Below, piece by piece: positions 57,842 through 64,000 of a DNA stretch of 64,000 bases. The DNA is taken from positions 17,745 to 81,744 of the forward strand of contig KE647331.1 in NCBI GenBank assembly GCA_000447185.1, in the 5' to 3' direction. The notes below the pieces were generated by a model. The model did not search any database. It was not told the origin of the DNA and saw nothing but the letters and a program-made list of their open reading frames with translations. A program made the position numbers and the translations under genes. Source of the stretch: Vairimorpha apis BRL 01. Its lineage: Eukaryota > Microsporidia > Nosematidae. Numbering within the stretch: the stretch's first letter is position 1; the number at the start of each line of letters is the position of its first letter.

Positions 57842-58113
57842 TTATTTAATTCTTGAAGGAATTTCTATAATGCTAGGTAGATGTTTATCAAAATTTTCTA
57901 TGTCAACTTTTATCTTGTCATAAACAAAATCGCATATTAATAAAAGTGCAAGGTCTTTTCTATCTATCATTTTTTTAAAAATTTTTTAAGTTCTTCTTCC
58001 GGCGTTTTATTTGTAACTTGTACAAGGGATTCACTTTGTATACCAGATATCATAAACCCGTTAAGTGTATCTTCATCTCCTATTATTCCTATTGTAGAAT
58101 ATTCTTCTACCAT
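57842..58113 (-). CDS. VMA7: V-type proton ATPase subunit F, one frameshift
   Basis: A small stalk subunit of the vacuolar proton pump, about 90 residues, in two short frames. The first reads MVEEYSTIGIIGDEDTLNGF and on to KKFLKK; the second continues DLALLLICDFVYDKI and ends LPSIIEIPSRIK. IIGDEDTxxGF is the family's signature start, and the ILI...F/Y block and PxIIEIPS end match subunit F. The break is in the A7 run at about 57971-57977. The protein stops right after EIPS, without the last ~20 residues seen in most species. CCC directly precedes the ATG at 58113. It is convergent with ARL2, only 12 bp apart. Confidence 0.87.
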
Positions 58114-58792
58114 GGGTATAATAATTTTTTTAGAATATTTTTGTATGGATAAATAATTTAAAAATATTATTCCAACATTAAAAATTATTTATATACTATT
58201 ATTATATAATAAAACATTTAATTTTGTATAACGTTGTTTTAAAATAAAAAAAATTAATTGGATATTACTAAAACACAAAGTAAAAAATAAACCTTTATTA
58301 CAAATATTAATAAAATATTTATTTTTATAAATAAATTTTAGTTACAATAAATAATGTTTTTATTTGTTTTTTAAAAAATAATTAAATTTAATAGTATTAT
58401 TAAAAAATAAAAAAAATTCAAACTATGATTACAAAAATTTATAAATAAACAAAATTGATTTTTTTAAAAAATAAAGTAAAATTAACTTAATTTTAGTTTA
58501 TAATTAATTTTTTATATTATTATTTTTACATATGAGATTAAATTTGAATATAAAAAAAATTTAATGAAAATTTTTACATGATTAAAGTTAATATTTTAAT
58601 TTAACAAAAAATATACAAACTTTTTACTTTTGTATTTTTTCGTAATAAATATTTATAAAAAAATTTATTTTATTATTATTATAATTTAACTTTTAATAAT
58701 ATTTATATTGTCAACGTTTTTTTATTTTATTTTTTTGATATTATTAAAATATTTAAATGAAAAAACATAAAAACTTCAAATAATTTGTTTAA
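58114..58792. other. AT-rich intergenic DNA
   Basis: Nothing recognisable. Confidence 0.6.
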
Positions 58793-59248
58793 TCATCGAT
58801 AAGATTTTTGATATCTTGCTCTGGCACCAGGACCTCCAAACTTCTTTGGTTCTTTTTTTCTGACATCTCCTACTAGACAATGCCTATCAAAAGCCATCAA
58901 AACTTTTTTAATTTCTTGTTTTTTCCATTCGTCAGCATACATACCATAATAAGCCACTATAGCTTTACTAAAAGCCATTCTTACTGCATAAGCTTTTGCC
59001 ACATCGCCATTATATTTTTTATTAGTTGAAACACCTTCTTTAATTTTAGTTGTAATATTAAAAGATAAATTCTTTAAATTATTTTCATCAACTACACAAA
59101 TGATCTCTTTGATTTTAGCTAACATAAGTCTATTAGTCAAAATAGTGTAAGGTACTTTGTCTACCAATATTTTCATATCATTACTTTCAGTACATACGCA
59201 TGTTGCAAAAGCAGTCTTTCTTTTTCCTTGTGTTGTAACTGAATTCAT
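58793..59248 (-). CDS. RPS16: 40S ribosomal protein S16 (uS9)
   Basis: A complete 151-residue small-subunit protein whose C-terminal tail reaches the decoding site. The start is set by CCC directly before the ATG at 59248 and by the conserved opening [15 protein letters not shown]. Central [22 protein letters not shown] and the C-terminal [15 protein letters not shown], with the final Tyr-Arg that contacts tRNA, are hallmark sequences. Length is normal. Codons are less AT-biased than average, as expected for a highly expressed gene. It shares a 36-bp divergent promoter region with RPL13. Confidence 0.97.
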   Translation of the reverse strand: MNSVTTQGKRKTAFATCVCTESNDMKILVDKVPYTILTNRLMLAKIKEIICVVDENNLKNLSFNITTKIKEGVSTNKKYNGDVAKAYAVRMAFSKAIVAYYGMYADEWKKQEIKKVLMAFDRHCLVGDVRKKEPKKFGGPGARARYQKSYR

Positions 59249-59284
59249 GGGTTTTAAAAAACTTTTTTTTATGAACCCCACCCA
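59249..59284. promoter_or_regulatory. 36-bp divergent promoter between RPS16 and RPL13
   Basis: Only 36 bp separate the two start codons. CCC directly abuts the RPS16 ATG on the minus strand, and CCCCACCCA abuts the RPL13 ATG on the plus strand; the middle is an A/T run. 5' leaders must be nearly absent, or each promoter must overlap the other gene. Confidence 0.85.
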
Positions 59285-59773
59285 ATGAAAAATAATCATG
59301 TCTTACCAAATAATCACAGAAATACTATGAAACGTGTCAAAGAATGGCATAATCAAAAATCCAGAGCTGAAAGAAGAGCTAAAAATAGGTTGATTAAAGC
59401 TAAGGAAATTTATCCTATGCCTTTAAAAAAATTAAGACCTATAGTTAGATGTCCTACTATCAGATACAATAAAAAACAAAGGCTTGGAAAGGGATTTACA
59501 CTTGAAGAATTAAAAGAAGCTGGTTTACAATATGAATATGCTATGAGAATTGGTATAAGCGTTGATAATAGAAGACGTAACATGAATAAGGAAACATTTG
59601 ATTTGAATGTCAGTAGAATTAAAGAATATTTATCAAAAATTACTATTTATAAAAATGGTGCAGAAGCTAAAGCATCTGGTGTTAAACAACATTTAGGAAG
59701 AATTATGCAAGTAAAAAGAGACACACCTAAGGTTGAAATTATAGCTAAAAATGAAATAAGTGCAATAAATTAA
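59285..59773 (+). CDS. RPL13: 60S ribosomal protein L13 (eL13)
   Basis: A complete 162-residue large-subunit protein. The N-terminal basic region ([29 protein letters not shown]), the central [29 protein letters not shown] (quoted in part) and [16 protein letters not shown] match eL13. It is shorter than yeast or human eL13 (about 200-211) at the C-terminus. CCCA lies right before the ATG. No intron is evident. Pairing with RPS16 would allow the two to be co-regulated. Confidence 0.95.
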   Translation: MKNNHVLPNNHRNTMKRVKEWHNQKSRAERRAKNRLIKAKEIYPMPLKKLRPIVRCPTIRYNKKQRLGKGFTLEELKEAGLQYEYAMRIGISVDNRRRNMNKETFDLNVSRIKEYLSKITIYKNGAEAKASGVKQHLGRIMQVKRDTPKVEIIAKNEISAIN

Positions 59774-61459
59774 TTTTTTTAATTTTATTAGTGAATTATT
59801 TTACCATGTTTTAAATGTAATTGTTTATACAGTGCAAATTAAAACTATTTTTAATTTTATAGAATTTACATTTATTTTAATATTTATACATATAAAAGCA
59901 ATTTATTTGCTTAAATAAAAAATTATTATTATTATTTATGTAAGTTAAATCAATTAAATTTTTTATTCATAAATTCTTAATATTATTCAAAATATTTATG
60001 CAATTTGCAAAGTACTACTTGCCAACAAAAAAATAATAATTTTATTTTGAACACGATCTAAAATAATATAAAAATGTATAATTTTATTATAGTGTCTTTT
60101 ATAAATTAACAAACAAAATAGAATATTAAAAAATTAAAAATTTTATAATATCCATAAATGTAATGAAGTATTAATTTATAATACAATGTGATATTAAATT
60201 ATTAATATTTTAGGAATTAATTTGCATGAAAATAAAACCTTTTTAGTTTTTTTACATGTGTTTTGAAATAATTAAAATCAATTTTTAAAAATTATATGTA
60301 TTTTAGACCTTTATTAAAATTTTTTATTGTAAAAAAATTTAAAATATAATTAAATAATTCTCAACATACAACTTATCATAATCTCTAAAAATTATAAATT
60401 TAGTAATTTTTAAAAATTTTAAAATAATCTTATCCTACTTGTAGTCATATTAATTAACATATTATTAAAATATATAATATAAATTAATTCATACACAATA
60501 TATTATCAAGAAAATTATTTAATTTTGTTATTAATTTTTATTCTATATTATCTTTACATTTACTGTTATTGCATTTTAATAATTAAATTAATATTTATAT
60601 GTTAATAGTTTCTAAATATAAAATGATTTGATTTTTTTAAAATACAAACTAAAAACAAAATATATTTTTTGATTAAATTTATTATCATAAATATTACTTA
60701 TTTGAATAAGTTTTTGTAACATATTTAGAATATTTTATATTTCTATCTCAACAGTGTTAAAAATACATTAACAATTTAAAAGACGTATCTGTTATCGATG
60801 GTTGACATATAAAAAAGCTCAATCAATTCTCAAATATTATACAAAACAAAAAAAATTATGTTAACATATACTTTATCAAATAAAATCTAAAAATACAACA
60901 TTTTCTTAGAGATTTTGCAAAAATCCTATTGTTGTTCAACATGTTTATTAAAAAAAAAATTTCAAAATACATGTAATTTGAAAATTTAATCTTGCTTTAT
61001 AATATTTAAAAATAAAATAATACATATATAAAAAAAATTAGTATTTAAATTTATGATTTTTTTAAAAAATGTTTATTTTATATTATTTAATTTTTGATTT
61101 TTAAATTATATTATTCTTTTTTTATATAAAAAAAATAATTACATTTAATATTTCTTATAAAATTTAACTTAGAATTACTTTGTTATTGTTTTTCATTTAA
61201 AAGTTAAATACTTTATATATAAAACCAAAACCTTATTGATATAATATACAAAATATCGTTAAAATTTTTTTTAATAAAATAAATAAACATTATAAATTTA
61301 ATTTTAAACTTTGTTTTAAATTAGTTTGTAAAAAAAATTTACATAAAGGTTTTATAACATAATAGTCACAAAAAAATAAGAAATTATAAAATTTAAAAAA
61401 ATTAAATAAACATAAAGTTTCAATTTCTTTAAATATTTTTTTAATTATATATTATTTAA
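59774..61459. other. 1.7 kb AT-rich intergenic DNA
   Basis: No gene seen. A small less AT-rich patch at about 60780-60860 has a short open stretch on the plus strand (KRRICYRWLTYKKAQSIL) without any match I can name. Confidence 0.5.
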
Positions 61460-61810
61460 TATGATATTATCGTGGAAATAGGAGTCACTTCACTTGACAA
61501 TTTGCAACAAGTCGAGTCAGAAAAATTTAGGAAATATGATGAACTTGCAAATGAATTGGGTTTAATACATGGATGTAAGACAAAGATCATACCATATGTG
61601 ATAACGTGGGACGGTATAGTGAGTAAATATCACTCTAAACATAGAAAAGAACTTGGTATCACTGACCGAATTGAGGCATACATTCAGTTTACAACTCTTA
61701 AAAAGACTCTTGAGAGCATTTCAATGAAGTACAGAAGAGGAGAGAGGATAGCTGAAACCGAAGAGGCAGACCAGCAAACAAATGTTTTCCAATGGCAGAT
61801 ACTAGCGTGA
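61460..61810 (+). pseudogene. 5'-truncated non-LTR retrotransposon remnant (R2-type pol C-terminus)
   Basis: The open frame starts without a methionine after a stop at 61457 and reads DIIVEIGVTSLDNLQQVESE, RKYDELANELGLIHGCKTKI and IPYVITWDGIVSKYHSKHRK. This resembles the region after the reverse transcriptase in the R2-type (type-1) retrotransposable elements that are widespread in microsporidian genomes. The segment is clearly less AT-rich and uses balanced codons (GAC, GTC, GAG, ACG), unlike neighbouring genes, which suits a recently arrived or still mobile element. The reverse transcriptase itself is missing. 5' truncation is the usual outcome of incomplete target-primed reverse transcription. 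The frame ends normally at TGA 61808-61810. Confidence 0.7.
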
Positions 61811-62890
61811 ACAAATTATATTATAAAAATAACCCTTAAATAAATAATTTTATTTAATATGATATGTGTTTAAATTGTATTATTTTTTTATTATAATTAG
61901 CTTTTAATATTTAAGAAAAAGTTAATATGATCATAATGAAATGTAATAAAAAATTGTTTATATTATTTTGTTTTTTTATATTAGCACAAAACATTAGTAA
62001 ATTATATTTTTTTATTATTTCACAATTTTTTATACTTTAAATGTATATAATATGTATTTTTAAAAATTTATCTAAAGGTGTTAAAAAAATATTAAACACA
62101 CAGAGTATTAAGATAATTTTTGCTAAATTTACTAATAGTTGCATTCGTTGTAGATCAATTTATAAAAAAAGAATGGTCAGAGTTTTTACTTTTTGATAAT
62201 AATTTATTAAATATGTTTCTTATAGATAAAATTTTAACAAAATAATTATTCTTAAAAATAAAATTTACATAATTTGTTTAAAGAAAACGTTGATTTTTAT
62301 AAATAAAATTTATTTAAATAAAAAAATTTACATTAAAAATTTAAATTTATAATTTTTTACTTTGATATAAATATTTTTTATCTATTTTTATTATAAATTA
62401 TTACTTTTCAAATTTTAAAACATATTTATTTAAATTTCAATTAAACATAAATGTTTACAAAAAGATCTATAAATGATTAAAAAACAATTATTTTTATTAT
62501 CGTATATATTTCAACAAAAAAACATTTAATAATAATTTAATATATAAAATAATGTTTGTTATTTAAAAAAAAATAATATTTTTTAGAGTTAAAAATTTAA
62601 ATTTTATGCTTTAATATTAAATAATAATTTGATATAGATTTTTTTAATTTTTATTATTTTTAAAATGTAAAATTATAAAAAATATTAAAAAAAGCAATAG
62701 TTAAAAATTAACAATATTTTGTTATATTTAATTCTATTACAAAATTAAATAACTTACAAGAATTGTATTTTGTTTTAAAAAAATATACTTTAAACATTTA
62801 TCTATATTTTATAAATTATAGAAATGTTTAAAATTTTAATAAAATAAATGTAAACAAAATTATAAATATATAAATTATTGTATATATTTT
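61811..62890. other. AT-rich intergenic DNA
   Basis: No gene supported. A 51-codon ORF at 62041-62196 (plus) has a less AT-rich second half (NTQSIKIIFAKFTNSCIRC) but no start signal; it could be part of the retroelement's decayed 3' region or unrelated coding remains. Confidence 0.5.
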
Positions 62891-63310
62891 TTATTCATCA
62901 GACGAAATCCAATCAAAATCTTTTATTTCATCAATATCAACATTTGTCAAATTACATTTACTAAATTTGATTTTTTCGGCCAATAATTTACAGCAAACTT
63001 CTAAACAAAACCTATATTCAAGATAATTACAAGTATTGCTTAACTCAATTAATTTATTATAATCATAATCTTTAAAAAATTCAATATCACTTTGTTTAAA
63101 TTTAATATCAATAGGATTGCAATCGTGAGAAATAAAATTTGTATCGATTTCCATAAACTTGTAAATTATTTTAAAATTTTCATACAAAACTATTAAAGAA
63201 ATAGGTTCTTCAACAGTGGTAGACGTATAAATATTATTTAATAAAGCAGACTTGTGTATATGTTTTAAATCAATATCTAAAATATAACCATCAATTGTTT
63301 TGCATAACAT
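62891..63310 (-). CDS. SKP1: SKP1-like protein of SCF ubiquitin ligases
   Basis: A 139-residue protein with the SKP1/BTB-POZ layout. SKP1 links cullin-1 to F-box proteins. The start CKTIDGYILDIDLKHIHKSALLNNI matches the family's DGxxxxVDxxxAxxSxxxxxM opening strand and helix. The central FFKDYDYNKLIELSNTCNYLEYRFCLEVCCKLLAEKI corresponds to SKP1's L-x-D-L-I-x-A-A-N-Y-L block (quoted in parts of the frame). The C-terminal acidic stretch and FDWISSDE recall the family's NQWCEEK ending. The ATG at 63310 is chosen because CCC lies five bases upstream; the frame is open further 5' only through TTG. Elongin C is the main alternative, but length and C-terminus favour SKP1. Confidence 0.75.
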   Translation of the reverse strand: MLCKTIDGYILDIDLKHIHKSALLNNIYTSTTVEEPISLIVLYENFKIIYKFMEIDTNFISHDCNPIDIKFKQSDIEFFKDYDYNKLIELSNTCNYLEYRFCLEVCCKLLAEKIKFSKCNLTNVDIDEIKDFDWISSDE

Positions 63311-63816
63311 AAATAGGGTTTTTCTTTTTGACAAAAGTTAAACAAAATTAATAAGACAATTTCTAAAATTATTGTTTTATGTATAAAAATATACAAATAT
63401 AATTTTTAACTGTACAAAAACAATAATTAAAATTATAAATAAAGTTTTTTTTATTTTTAATATTGTAATAAAAATTTTTAACGTATATTTGAACATAAAA
63501 AATTAAAGTTTATTTAAAATTTTTAATTCTTAAATTAACATAATGTTATTATTAAATTAAATATAAAAATATCATTACAAAAAAATTTATAAATATTAAA
63601 TTATATTTACAAGTAATACTATAAGAACTACAATATTCTTAGATAACAATAAAAAGTTAATTATTAACAAAACTATTAAATAACAATTTTTAAACGACAA
63701 AATATTTATATTTTTCTGTTATTTTTAAAAATAAATTCTAAATACTATATTTTTAAATTTTAAATTTTTTCTTATTTTCGTATTTTTATCTAATGATTTA
63801 TAAAAATCACCCTTTA
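63311..63816. other. Divergent AT-rich intergenic DNA
   Basis: Between the starts of the SKP1-like gene and PheRS beta, CCC near both edges; nothing else seen. Confidence 0.6.
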
Positions 63817-64000
63817 ATGCCAACAATTTCAGTTACAAAAAATGAAATAGAAACTCTTTTAAATGCAAATCTTAATCCAATTGATTTTTCAAATCTACTA
63901 TTTGATTTTGGTTTAGAAGTTGATGAGATTATTGAAAATGGGCCAGAAATATCATACAAAATTGAAATACCTGCTAATAGATATGATTTATTGTGTGCTG
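63817..64000 (+). CDS. FRS1: Phenylalanyl-tRNA synthetase beta chain, N-terminal part
   Basis: The first 61 residues of the cytosolic beta subunit, which with alpha charges tRNA-Phe; the gene runs off the window. MPTISVTKNEIETLL is the standard eukaryotic start, and EIPANRYDLLC at about residue 50 is a family signature. An in-frame ATG at 63793 exists, but CCC sits between it and the ATG at 63817, so the second is preferred and matches the family's start. Confidence 0.93.
   Translation, partial: MPTISVTKNEIETLLNANLNPIDFSNLLFDFGLEVDEIIENGPEISYKIEIPANRYDLLCA

Noticed and set aside
62041..62196. 51-codon ORF as a gene
   Set aside because: No start signal or recognisable sequence; only its second half looks coding. 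Mentioned under the intergenic entry.
1..64000. tRNA, 5S rRNA and rDNA
   Set aside because: I looked for T-loop GTTCRANTC-type sequence with flanking stems and for 5S internal boxes and found none convincing. Some could be missed by eye.
1..64000. CRISPR arrays or bacterial operons
   Set aside because: The tandem arrays (40, 60, 73-77 bp) have no unique spacers between repeats, and all genes are eukaryotic.

Overview
The window reads as nuclear DNA of a microsporidian (intracellular fungal relative). The base composition is extremely AT-rich, spliceosomal introns are not evident, and coding regions are short versions of eukaryotic housekeeping genes: RNA polymerase I subunit 2, SPT16, GPN3, LSm4/LSm6, NLE1/Rsa4, RPS16, RPL13, V-ATPase C and F, PheRS beta. 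Most start codons sit a few bases behind a CCC (sometimes GGG) triplet, a start-proximal signal known from microsporidia. A serpin gene and the strong AT bias would fit the Nosema/Vairimorpha side of the phylum, but that placement is inference. Roughly 30 genes in 64 kb is loose packing for this phylum. Two runs of exactly 20 N mark scaffold joins.

Layout. 1-5.3 kb: AT-rich repeats and a badly broken MSH2 gene. 5.3-8.5 kb: YKT6 SNARE and HSP70. 8.5-11.3 kb: AT-rich DNA that is probably the same ~1 kb sequence assembled twice around a gap. 11.4-19.5 kb: a 55-residue protein, V-ATPase C, a membrane-anchored HECT ligase and an ABCG transporter. 20.4-22.8 kb: LSm4, LSm6 and GPN3. 24-31.7 kb: a secreted-type unknown protein, a GC-rich structured-RNA candidate, SPT16, a Rua1-type zinc-binding protein and signal peptidase subunit 1. 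32.2-38.5 kb: a tyrosinase, NLE1/Rsa4 and RNA polymerase I subunit 2. 40-49.7 kb: an accessory block with two related cysteine-rich secreted proteins, a solo LTR between them, a secreted-type unknown protein and a serpin. 52.3-59.8 kb: a coiled-coil protein, a sirtuin, FIGNL1-like AAA ATPase, ARL2, V-ATPase F, and the divergent RPS16/RPL13 pair. 61.5-64 kb: a retrotransposon remnant, a SKP1-like protein and the start of PheRS beta.

About ten genes, several of them essential in all eukaryotes, are split by one or more frameshifts, mostly at A or T homopolymers. I treat these as one gene each. Sequencing or consensus error is the simplest explanation; MSH2, with five breaks, is the best candidate for real decay.

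The most unusual items are: the two cysteine-rich secreted genes that share a two-part upstream motif with identical spacing (TATCGGT-N6-TTAAGGAG-N33-ATG); the unassigned structured RNA at 25.05-25.34 kb; the 346-bp solo LTR with a perfect 5-bp target duplication; and the tyrosinase, which together with the serpin suggests an interaction with host melanisation (inference).
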